A stretch of 5,390 nucleotides of DNA, taken from contig DATEAX010000032.1 of the NCBI GenBank assembly GCA_035288145.1, positions 1-5,390 on the forward strand, read 5' to 3'. The stretch's first letter is position 1, and each line of letters starts with the position of its first letter. Below the pieces are notes generated by a model. The model made no database searches. It saw only the letters and a program-made list of their open reading frames with translations, and was not told where the DNA came from. This stretch comes from DATEAX01 sp035288145. Lineage in GTDB: Bacteria; Patescibacteriota; UBA1384; UBA12157; JAENIV01. Shown here piece after piece: positions 1 through 4,856 of this stretch. A program made the translations under genes and the position numbers.

Positions 1-820
1 CGGTCAAAACGCTTCCTCTATCTTGAGGGCTGGAGTTTCCCAGATGGAGGGGGTTGGCGCCGTCGCGATACCAGGTGGCGCTACCGGTATTTTTGATAGT
101 GGCGTAAATAGTCCGCGTTTGACCGGGACGGAGGGTAAACGAACGAGCCGGGGTCGAAATTCGGCTCGAATAAGTCGCCGTCGGCCGGAAGGTTTTGTAG
201 CGATTGTAAATATCGACAAAATTCACATTCCCGTGAAGGTGCGGGGTGTAGCGGTACAAAGACGAGGTTGCCCGGTTGGCAAAACGAACCGCCTGGCCAT
301 CAATAATCATGGTCCTGCCGACATTCCAAGCCGAACCATTGCTTGCCCAGTAACTGTAGTTTCTTTTTAACTGCCAGGCGCCATTCTCCACCTGATTGCT
401 AAAACCGCGATATTTGACCACATTGGGATCGCTTAAGGAGCAACTATCACAAACGCCATAGCCCATGGCCCAAACGATCCGATAGTCAAAATTATAATTG
501 GAGTCAACAATGCTCTCTTCTTTCTGAATGGTGGATAGGATAACAAACGGGTTAATGCCGTTGGCGCGGGCGGCGTTGGCAATAATTTGGGCCGCCGAAA
601 GTCCTCCTTCGCGATAGGTGCGCAATCGAGTACCGCCGCGGGTGTTCAAAAACTGTTGGACACCGTCTGCATCCAAAGTCTGCCAACTTGTGAATTCAGC
701 ATCTGGAATTAGATTGTTGGCATCAACAGCCCGGGCAATCTTAACATCGCCCGCAAACATTGTTGAGAACAAAAAAAACAGCATGCCCCCAATAGTCAAA
801 CTAGACCAGATTTTTCTCAA
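1..820 (-). CDS. Secreted lysozyme-like cell-wall hydrolase with C-terminal FW/NBR1-type Ig domain (N-terminal part, runs off left edge)
   Basis: An uninterrupted minus-strand frame gives 273 codons with no stop before the window edge, so the C-terminus is missing. I chose the TTG at 820-818: it follows a GGAGGG ribosome site, and an in-frame stop lies five codons upstream. Residues 1-31 form a classic signal peptide (basic RK, hydrophobic stretch, IARA before VDA), so the protein is exported. Residues about 75-212 look like the lysozyme/transglycosylase-like fold common in CPR secreted proteins: AAQIIANAARANGINPFVIL, then QKEES (E101/E102, candidate catalytic glutamates), AMGYG (118-122), a CDSC pair (C124, C127), YRGFSNQ and SLYRYTPH. 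From about residue 217 a beta-rich domain starts, with IKNTGSATWYRDGANP and LGNSSPQDR, typical of FW (four-tryptophan, NBR1-like) Ig modules. The family call comes from memory of these motifs; peptidoglycan as substrate is inferred. It is divergent from hsp20 and has its own promoter. Confidence 0.85.
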   Translation of the reverse strand, partial: MRKIWSSLTIGGMLFFLFSTMFAGDVKIARAVDANNLIPDAEFTSWQTLDADGVQQFLNTRGGTRLRTYREGGLSAAQIIANAARANGINPFVILSTIQKEESIVDSNYNFDYRIVWAMGYGVCDSCSLSDPNVVKYRGFSNQVENGAWQLKRNYSYWASNGSAWNVGRTMIIDGQAVRFANRATSSLYRYTPHLHGNVNFVDIYNRYKTFRPTATYSSRISTPARSFTLRPGQTRTIYATIKNTGSATWYRDGANPLHLGNSSPQDRGSVLT

Positions 821-823
821 ACT

Positions 824-829
824 CCCTCC
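824..829 (-). promoter_or_regulatory. Ribosome binding site fixing the TTG start of the hydrolase gene
   Basis: On the minus strand GGAGGG lies three bases before TTG (820-818). It supports TTG rather than the internal ATG at codon 13, which would remove the basic n-region of the signal peptide. Another TTG four codons further upstream overlaps the ribosome site region and lacks its own site. Confidence 0.75.
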
Positions 830-843
830 AATCAATTACTTTT

Positions 844-871
844 ATTATCTCGCCTTCGAATTATTTGTCAA
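844..871 (-). promoter_or_regulatory. Sigma70-type promoter for the minus-strand hydrolase gene
   Basis: Read on the minus strand there is a perfect -35 TTGACA (871-866), a 16-base spacer and a -10 GATAAT (849-844, five of six consensus bases). Transcription would start near 837, leaving an untranslated leader of only about 17 nt that holds little more than the ribosome site. The match is strong, but the start site is predicted, not shown. Confidence 0.75.
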
Positions 872-887
872 GTTCCTTCGGGATAAA

Positions 888-922
888 CGCCGGCTGTGGA
901 AAACTCGTCGGCTTGACCGGCG
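888..922. repeat. Inverted repeat CGCCGG / CCGGCG between the divergent promoters
   Basis: CGCCGG at 888-893 and its reverse complement CCGGCG at 917-922 are separated by 23 bases. The right half overlaps the -35 box of the hsp20 promoter and the left half lies upstream of the hydrolase -35 box, so the placement would suit a shared operator. The arms are short and GC-rich, so chance is a fair alternative. It does not resemble the CIRCE element of HrcA. Confidence 0.3.
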
Positions 923-941
923 ATGGCGCGAAGAGTATATT
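913..941 (+). promoter_or_regulatory. Sigma70-type promoter for hsp20
   Basis: TTGACC (913-918, five of six) and TATATT (936-941, five of six) are separated by the ideal 17 bases. The predicted start near 948 gives a leader of about 90 nt before the hsp20 ATG. I see no better promoter between hsp20 and galU, so this could also feed genes downstream. Confidence 0.7.
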
Positions 942-1008
942 TAAAATGTTAAGACTCACAAAATAGTTAGCCGAAGCTTATTTAGATTATTTAGAATTTC
1001 AAATTTAA

Positions 1009-1023
1009 CCCGCCCAGGGCGGG
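1009..1023 (+). other. GC hairpin in the hsp20 leader next to the ribosome site
   Basis: CCCGCC (1009-1014) pairs with GGCGGG (1018-1023) around a CAG loop, ending three bases before the AAGGAGGG ribosome site (1027-1034). An alternative, weaker pairing joins AACCC (1007-1011) with GGGTT (1032-1036), which would cover part of the ribosome site. There is no T-run after the hairpin, so it is not a terminator. A role in temperature-dependent translation is possible for a heat-shock gene, but no ROSE or FourU signature is visible. Confidence 0.5.
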
Positions 1024-1038
1024 GACAAGGAGGGTTTT

Positions 1039-1419
1039 ATGGCCGAAGACAAATCTCTTACAAAAAACGCCGACTGGATGGAAGATTCAGAAGGACAACT
1101 GGCGGTTGATGTTTATCAGACCGATGACGAGATTGTTTTGAAGGCGCCTATCGCTGGCGTCAGTCCTGAAGATTTGGAAATCTCCATTACCGACGAAGTC
1201 GTCACCATCAAAGGCGAGCGCAAAGAGCAGAAAGAAATTCAAAGAGAAAACTACCTCGCCCAGGAATGTTATTGGGGGGCTTTCGCCCGCTCCTATGTGC
1301 TGCCCATGCCCGTTATCAGCGACAAGGCCCAGGCCAGTTTGAAAAACGGCATTTTGACGATTGTCATTCCCAAACAGGAAAAAACCAAAGCCAAAAAGAT
1401 TGAGATAAAAACAGAATAA
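1039..1419 (+). CDS. hsp20: Small heat-shock protein, Hsp20 / alpha-crystallin family
   Basis: This 126-residue protein is an ATP-independent holdase that binds unfolding cytoplasmic proteins and keeps them from aggregating until ATP-driven chaperones refold them. The alpha-crystallin domain spans about residues 20-112: AVDVYQTDDEIVLKAPIAGV, then DLEISITDEVVTIKGER, GAFARSYVLP (80-89) and the family signature A-S-L-K-N-G-I-L (99-106). The C-terminal tail carries an I-E-I motif (121-123), the usual I-x-I that docks into the neighbouring dimer during oligomer assembly. The N-terminal arm is short (about 19 residues), typical of small bacterial members. The ATG is preceded at five bases by AAGGAGG (1027-1033). 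The gene has its own strong promoter and a structured leader. The next gene, galU, is 89 bases away and has no functional link that I know of. Confidence 0.95.
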   Translation: MAEDKSLTKNADWMEDSEGQLAVDVYQTDDEIVLKAPIAGVSPEDLEISITDEVVTIKGERKEQKEIQRENYLAQECYWGAFARSYVLPMPVISDKAQASLKNGILTIVIPKQEKTKAKKIEIKTE

Positions 1420-1425
1420 GGTTGA

Positions 1426-1483
1426 TACGAAATACGAAAAAAGAAAAGATTTTGTATTTTCGTAAAAAATTCGTAATTTCGTA
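1426..1483. repeat. TACGAAAT-type direct and inverted repeats between hsp20 and galU
   Basis: TACGAAATACGAAAA (1426-1440) is nearly complementary to two separate downstream segments, GTATTTTCGTA (1454-1464) and TTCGTAATTTCGTA (1470-1483), each with one extra base. Two mutually exclusive weak hairpins are therefore possible. No T-tract follows on the plus strand, so it is a poor intrinsic terminator. It may simply be low-complexity spacer sequence; I see no convincing promoter for galU here. Confidence 0.5.
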
Positions 1484-1497
1484 GATTAAAGCGACTG

Positions 1498-1504
1498 AAG
1501 GGAG
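1498..1504 (+). promoter_or_regulatory. Ribosome binding site fixing the TTG start of galU
   Basis: AAGGGAG sits four bases before TTG at 1509. The resulting N-terminus, MKIRKAVIPAAG, aligns with the usual beginning of GalU proteins, and no ATG lies nearby, so the TTG start is well supported. Confidence 0.75.
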
Positions 1505-1508
1505 CGTA

Positions 1509-2378
1509 TTGAAAATTCGCAAGGCGGTCATTCCCGCCGCCGGTTACGGCACAAGATTTTTGCCCATGACCAAGGCCTCACCCAAAGAGATGCTGCCGAT
1601 TATTGACAAGCCCATCATTCAGTATGTGGTCGAGGAGGCGGTCGCCTCGGGTATTGAAGACATCGTCATTGTCACCGGCTACAACAAAAGAGCCATTGAA
1701 GACCACTTTGACCATTCTTTGGAATTAGAAAACTATTTGGAAAAAGCAGGCAAACTTGAGCAGCTCGAGGAAATCCGCCGGATTGCCCGGCTGGCAAACT
1801 TCATCTATATCCGCCAGAAAGGGCCTTACGGCAACGGCACGCCGATTTTAAATGCCGAACCGATTATCGGCAACGAACCCTTTGCTGTTCTCTGGGGCGA
1901 TGAATTTATCTATTCCCAGCCGCCGCGCTTAAAACAGATGATTGAGGTTTTCGAAAAGTTCAATGATCCGGTCATCTCCGCTGTCCGGATTGAGGATAAA
2001 AAAGATTTAGCCAAATACGGCATTGCCAAAATTAAAGAAGTCGAAGAGAAAATTTTTGAAATTGAGGAAATTGTCGAAAAACCCGAGCCCGACAAAGCCC
2101 CCTCGAACCTCGCCACCCACGGCGCCTATATTCTCACCCCGGATATTTTTGAGGCCTTAAAAAATCTTCAGCCCGGCAAGGGCGGAGAAATCTGGCTGAC
2201 CGATGCCATCAACGCTTTGAAGAAAAATCATAAAATTTATGGCCGGGAAATTGCCAATGGCAAATACTACGATACGGGCAATAAATTGGAATATCTTAAG
2301 GCCAACGTGGATTTCGGCCTGCAAAGAGAGGATTTGAACGGCGAGTTTAAGAATTATCTTAAAGGCCTGAAGCTTTGA
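1509..2378 (+). CDS. galU: UTP-glucose-1-phosphate uridylyltransferase
   Basis: The enzyme joins UTP and glucose-1-phosphate to make UDP-glucose and pyrophosphate in the cytoplasm, feeding glycan and envelope sugar synthesis. The 289 residues are close to the usual length of about 300. The nucleotide-binding signature AAGYGTRFLPMTKASPKEML runs from residue 10, followed by DKPIIQYVVEEA (33-44) and IEDHFDHS (63-70). EKPEPDKAPSNLA (190-202), GGEIWLTDAI (225-234) and YYDTGNKLEYLKA (253-265) complete the fold, and D131 probably holds the metal. Two spots differ from the Escherichia coli type as I remember it: the GLGHA loop reads GNGTP (108-112) and the metal segment reads LWGDEF (128-133). These suggest a divergent subfamily, so another nucleotide sugar cannot be fully excluded. 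The start is TTG with an AAGGGAG site four bases upstream. The gene is complete and ends in TGA. The solute-binding gene follows after 56 bases, with no terminator between them. Confidence 0.9.
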   Translation: MKIRKAVIPAAGYGTRFLPMTKASPKEMLPIIDKPIIQYVVEEAVASGIEDIVIVTGYNKRAIEDHFDHSLELENYLEKAGKLEQLEEIRRIARLANFIYIRQKGPYGNGTPILNAEPIIGNEPFAVLWGDEFIYSQPPRLKQMIEVFEKFNDPVISAVRIEDKKDLAKYGIAKIKEVEEKIFEIEEIVEKPEPDKAPSNLATHGAYILTPDIFEALKNLQPGKGGEIWLTDAINALKKNHKIYGREIANGKYYDTGNKLEYLKANVDFGLQREDLNGEFKNYLKGLKL

Positions 2379-2393
2379 ATATCGAGCTTATTT

Positions 2394-2423
2394 CCGTTTT
2401 CTATTAACCGTTTTCTATTTTCC
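2394..2423 (+). repeat. Short tandem word repeat CCGTTTTCTATT in the galU / solute-binding protein gap
   Basis: CCGTTTTCTATT occurs at 2394-2405 and again at 2408-2419. The second copy continues as TTTTCTATTTTC (2411-2422), a 12-mer found twice more inside the second pilin gene (4142-4153 and 4156-4167). The repeat ends right at the ribosome site of the next gene. Confidence 0.7.
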
Positions 2424-2430
2424 AAGGAGG
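2424..2430 (+). promoter_or_regulatory. Ribosome binding site fixing the GTG start of the solute-binding protein gene
   Basis: A full AAGGAGG lies four bases before GTG at 2435. This start places two basic residues (R4, K5) directly before the hydrophobic segment, as expected for an exported or anchored protein. Confidence 0.8.
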
Positions 2431-2434
2431 ATAG

Positions 2435-3778
2435 GTGGATACCAGAAAATTTCTCATCATTGCCGGCGCCGCTTTGGGCATCTTTATTATTTTAGTCCTT
2501 ATTTTGGTCTTTGTTGCCAAACCCAAAACCCCCAAAGAATCTACTCTCACGATATGGAATTTAGATGACGACAAAACCGCCTTTTCCCGCCTGATAACTG
2601 ATTTCCAAAACTCTCATCCGCAAGTCAAGGTGGAATATATTCAAAAAGATCCCCAAGATTATTTTAACAATGTCTTAACGGAAATTGCCAAAGGGAGCGG
2701 CCCCGATGTCTTGGCAATTCCGAACGACTGGCTGCCTAAATATCACGACTTATTTTCGCCCCTTCCTCAAAACAAAATTCAAAATGCCAAGCAGAAAAAA
2801 TCCGACCTTGATGTTTACCAAGAAACTTTTCCCCAAGTCGCGACAGACGATAATATTATCAATCAAAAAATTTACGGCATGCCTCTTTCGATTGACACTT
2901 TGGGCCTATATTATAATCCGGAGCTTTTAAGCCAGGCCTTTGAAGATTATCGCAAAACCCAGACGGAAATTAGCGCCCCAACCCGACAAATCTTTAATGC
3001 CGGTCCGAAGAACTGGGATGAATTCCGCCAGGCAGTCCAAATTATCACTCAAAAATCCGGGAAAAACATCATTCTTTCCGGCGCCGCTTTAGGCATAAAC
3101 GAAAACGTCAAAGATTCTCCGGATATTTTAACCGCTCTCATGCTCCAATTCGGGGCAAAAATGACCACCGATGATTTTTCGTCCGCCCTTTTTCACACCG
3201 CCCAAAATCAATTCGACGGCGAGAATTTCCCCGGCACCGCCGCCCTGAATTTTTACGCCAGCTTTGCCAACCCGGAAGACGAAAACTACACTTGGAATAC
3301 TTCTTTCCCCGAGGCGGTGGAGGCCTTTGCCGAAGAAAAAACCGCCATGCTGATTGCTTACGACTCGGCAAAAAAAGACCTCAAACGGCTCAACCCGAGC
3401 TTAAACTTTGCCCTGATTGACCTGCCCCAAGTCAAAGCGACCGCTCACCCCCTTAATTTCGCTTCTTACAATACTTTTGCCGTCAATAAAACTTCCGCCA
3501 ACACCGATTTGGCTTGGGATTTTATCGTTTTAATGACCAGCCGGGATTACGCCCGCGATTATCAAACCGAGACCGGCAAACCGCCGGCCATCCTCCGGCA
3601 AATTGACAAAGAAAAACCCGCCTATACCGCCCGGAGCTGGTTTAAGCCCGACCCCCAAAAGGCCGATGACATATTTCGCGAGATGATTTCCGGGGTCAAT
3701 TCCGGCCAGGCGGCGCAAACGGCCATCGAAGCCGCGGCGGCCCAAATTACCGAGCTTTTGGGAGAGATAAAAAAATGA
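2435..3778 (+). CDS. Membrane-anchored extracellular solute-binding protein, family 1 (SBP_bac_1-like)
   Basis: This 447-residue protein looks like the substrate-binding component of a carbohydrate-type ABC importer, held on the outer face of the membrane. Residues 6-28 form one strongly hydrophobic segment after R4/K5. There is no lipobox cysteine and no clear signal peptidase site, so it is probably an uncleaved anchor. The binding fold starts at about residue 36: STLTIWNLDDD, a helix and strand ending HPQVKVEYI, then GSGPDVLAIPNDW (87-99), YGMPLSIDTLGLYYNPELL, NWDEFRQAV, an AVNKTSANTDLAWDFIVLMTS-like hinge segment, and the C-terminal helix FREMISGVNSGQ (414-425) with an alanine-rich stretch. 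Length and motif order fit family 1 well. No permease or ATPase gene is in the window, so the ligand and any partner are unknown. Its TGA overlaps the ATG of the first pilin gene (ATGA), implying translational coupling. A non-transport role in the pilin module is a possible alternative. Confidence 0.85.
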   Translation: MDTRKFLIIAGAALGIFIILVLILVFVAKPKTPKESTLTIWNLDDDKTAFSRLITDFQNSHPQVKVEYIQKDPQDYFNNVLTEIAKGSGPDVLAIPNDWLPKYHDLFSPLPQNKIQNAKQKKSDLDVYQETFPQVATDDNIINQKIYGMPLSIDTLGLYYNPELLSQAFEDYRKTQTEISAPTRQIFNAGPKNWDEFRQAVQIITQKSGKNIILSGAALGINENVKDSPDILTALMLQFGAKMTTDDFSSALFHTAQNQFDGENFPGTAALNFYASFANPEDENYTWNTSFPEAVEAFAEEKTAMLIAYDSAKKDLKRLNPSLNFALIDLPQVKATAHPLNFASYNTFAVNKTSANTDLAWDFIVLMTSRDYARDYQTETGKPPAILRQIDKEKPAYTARSWFKPDPQKADDIFREMISGVNSGQAAQTAIEAAAAQITELLGEIKK

Positions 3779-4086
3779 GAAAAATTGGCGCGATAATTTT
3801 TGGGGGAATTATAATTTTAATCCCCCGCTTGGCCTTGGCGGTTGAGACCGAATTTGGCCCGGCCAACAATATTACCGAATATGTCTCCGCGATTCTTGCT
3901 TGGGTAATTCCCTTGGCCGGGGGCCTGGCTTTGCTGATGATGATTTATGCCGGTTATATCTACATGACTTCCCAGGGCAATCCCGAATCCGTAGGCCGGG
4001 CTAAAGACATTATCATCGGCGTTGTCACTGGCATCGTTTTGTTGTTTTTAATCAAAGTGATTATGGATCAGATTGGCGTGCAATAA
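3775..4086 (+). CDS. Pilin-like protein 1, TrbC/VirB2-type two-helix membrane protein
   Basis: The 103-residue protein resembles the small pilin-like subunits of CPR genomes related to TrbC/VirB2 of type IV secretion systems. Residues 1-22 are a signal peptide (RK, hydrophobic run, LALA before VET). The mature part has two membrane helices, about 37-63 and 78-97, joined by a short polar loop with basic residues (R75, K77). Its core aligns without gaps with the next three proteins: Y63-M-T-S is followed 23 residues later by G86. It is the most divergent of the four: TSQGNPES replaces TAGGD-type loops, and it lacks the IINE ending, having MDQI. The start overlaps the solute-binding gene by four bases; a weak GGGAG site lies ten bases upstream. 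Homology to T4SS pilins is by pattern; whether it polymerises is unknown. Confidence 0.8.
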   Translation: MRKIGAIIFGGIIILIPRLALAVETEFGPANNITEYVSAILAWVIPLAGGLALLMMIYAGYIYMTSQGNPESVGRAKDIIIGVVTGIVLLFLIKVIMDQIGVQ

Positions 4087-4463
4087 TGAGAAATCCAAAA
4101 TCCAAAATCAAAAATCCAAAATCTGGTAGATTTTTCCCCCATTTTCTATTTTCTGTTTTCTATTTTCTTCCTATTGCCCGAGCGGCTGATGTACCCAATT
4201 GGAAAGATATTGACTTTCCCGGCTCGAGATTTACTGACATCGCCGGTTTAGTTCAAGCCATAATTAACTGGCTCTTGGGCTTGGGCGGGGCATTGGCGGT
4301 CATCGCCATTGTTTATTCGGGGATTATGTATATCACCGCCGGCGACGACCCAACTAAAGCGGAAACGGCCAAAAAAAATTTAGTTTGGGCAGTTATTGGC
4401 GTTGTCATCATTCTTTTGGCCTATGTGATTATCAATGAAGTCGCCAGAATCTTAGGAGGATAA
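4086..4463 (+). CDS. Pilin-like protein 2, TrbC/VirB2-type, with an unusual repeat-encoded signal peptide
   Basis: The 125-residue protein has a predicted signal peptide of about 33 residues ending IARA before ADV, an acidic/aromatic mature start (VPNWKDIDFPGSRF), and two membrane helices (about 56-82 and 98-116). The loop TAGDDPTKAETAKK between them contains K96, matching the basic position in its paralogues. Y82 to G105 is again 23 residues, and it ends IINEVARIL. The ATG overlaps the preceding stop (TAATG). There is no strong ribosome site, so translation probably depends on coupling, and no other ATG, GTG or TTG lies in frame before the first helix. Oddly, the codons for residues 3-13 and 19-28 consist of low-complexity words (AAATCCAAAATCC and TTTTCTATTTTC) like those in intergenic gaps here. 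The mature part is clearly a member of the family. Confidence 0.82.
   Translation: MRNPKSKIKNPKSGRFFPHFLFSVFYFLPIARAADVPNWKDIDFPGSRFTDIAGLVQAIINWLLGLGGALAVIAIVYSGIMYITAGDDPTKAETAKKNLVWAVIGVVIILLAYVIINEVARILGG
4091..4123 (+). repeat. AAATCC / AAAATC word array inside the start of pilin gene 2
   Basis: A 33-base stretch is built almost only from repeats of AAATCC and AAAATC. It encodes the basic n-region of the signal peptide (NPKSKIKNPKS). Such A-rich word arrays are normally intergenic in genomes of this kind. Confidence 0.7.
4142..4167 (+). repeat. Two copies of TTTTCTATTTTC encoding the signal-peptide core of pilin 2
   Basis: The 12-mer is at 4142-4153 and 4156-4167, separated by TG. Translated, it gives the hydrophobic FLFSVFYFL core. 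The same 12-mer occurs upstream of the solute-binding gene at 2411-2422. Confidence 0.75.
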
Positions 4464-4466
4464 GCG

Positions 4467-4760
4467 ATGGGAATTTTACCAAATACCAGCCCAGAAACCT
4501 GGAAGCTGGACGCCATCAATGCGCTTTTAAAAAATATCATTGATTTAGCCCTGCTTTTAGCCGGAGGAATTGCCGTCATTTACTTAATCATCGGCGCCTA
4601 CGGCTATTTTACCGCTTTTGGCAATGAGGAACGAGCCAACAAAGCCAAAACCACCATTACTTGGGCGATTATCGGCGTGGTGGTGATTATTTTGTCAATG
4701 GTCATCATCAACGAGGTCTGGAATTTGGTGGCAACCACGCCAGCGACTTTCCCGACATAG
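4467..4760 (+). CDS. Pilin-like protein 3, TrbC/VirB2-type, no signal peptide
   Basis: The 97-residue protein starts with a polar, possibly amphipathic segment (GILPNTSPETWKLDAINALL) instead of a cleavable signal peptide. It has two membrane helices, about 24-47 and 62-81, and a basic loop GNEERANKAKTT (52-63). Y47 to G70 is 23 residues, as in its neighbours, and it ends IINEVWNLV plus a short polar tail. The ATG is preceded at seven bases by AGGAGG (4454-4459), which lies in the last codons of pilin gene 2, so the two are surely on one transcript. Without a signal peptide the first helix itself would direct insertion, so topology may be like that of mature pilins 1 and 2. The precise function is unknown. 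Confidence 0.8.
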   Translation: MGILPNTSPETWKLDAINALLKNIIDLALLLAGGIAVIYLIIGAYGYFTAFGNEERANKAKTTITWAIIGVVVIILSMVIINEVWNLVATTPATFPT

Positions 4761-4827
4761 AAAATCAAAGATTAAATTTTGAATTTTAAATTTTCATTTT
4801 GCATTTTGAGATTTGCATTTTGCATTT
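4761..4827 (+). repeat. A/T-rich word array between pilin genes 3 and 4
   Basis: This gap is built from short variants of AAATTTT, GAATTTT and CATTTTGC. The exact 12-mer CATTTTGCATTT occurs at 4795-4806 and 4816-4827. It resembles the other word arrays in the window in style but not in exact sequence. The distal copy overlaps the putative promoter of pilin gene 4. Confidence 0.7.
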
Positions 4828-4840
4828 AATATATTATAAT
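4813..4840 (+). promoter_or_regulatory. Possible promoter for pilin gene 4
   Basis: A perfect -10 TATAAT (4835-4840) lies 16 bases after TTGCAT (4813-4818, matching only the first three of TTGACA). Transcription would start about 4846-4847, right at the AAGGAGG ribosome site (4846-4852), giving an extremely short leader. In such A/T-rich sequence a TATAAT can arise by chance, so this is tentative. Confidence 0.4.
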
Positions 4841-4856
4841 AAAACAAGGAGGTCGA

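Noticed and set aside
4..219. Minus-strand ATG frame of 71 codons
   Set aside because: Different frame from the hydrolase coding sequence, arginine- and proline-rich, with no ribosome site; a shadow.
23..370. Plus-strand open frame of 115 codons
   Set aside because: It is the shadow of the minus-strand hydrolase gene, which has a signal peptide, recognisable domains, a ribosome site and a promoter.
618..944. Plus-strand open frame of 108 codons
   Set aside because: It overlaps the start, ribosome site and promoter of the hydrolase gene and the hsp20 promoter, and its protein has no family pattern.
1420..1508. Intrinsic terminator after hsp20
   Set aside because: The hairpin arms are A/T-rich and imperfect and no T-run follows on the plus strand.
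1910..2116. Minus-strand frame opposite galU
   Set aside because: Antisense shadow of a conserved enzyme gene.
2685..2930. Plus-strand frame inside the solute-binding gene
   Set aside because: Out of frame with a well-supported 447-codon gene; no domain pattern.
3138..3745. Two minus-strand frames opposite the solute-binding gene
   Set aside because: Rich in arginine, glycine and proline, as expected from antisense reading; no start signals.
4761..4850. Possible CRISPR or satellite array
   Set aside because: Words are too short and irregular, with no constant repeat-spacer unit.
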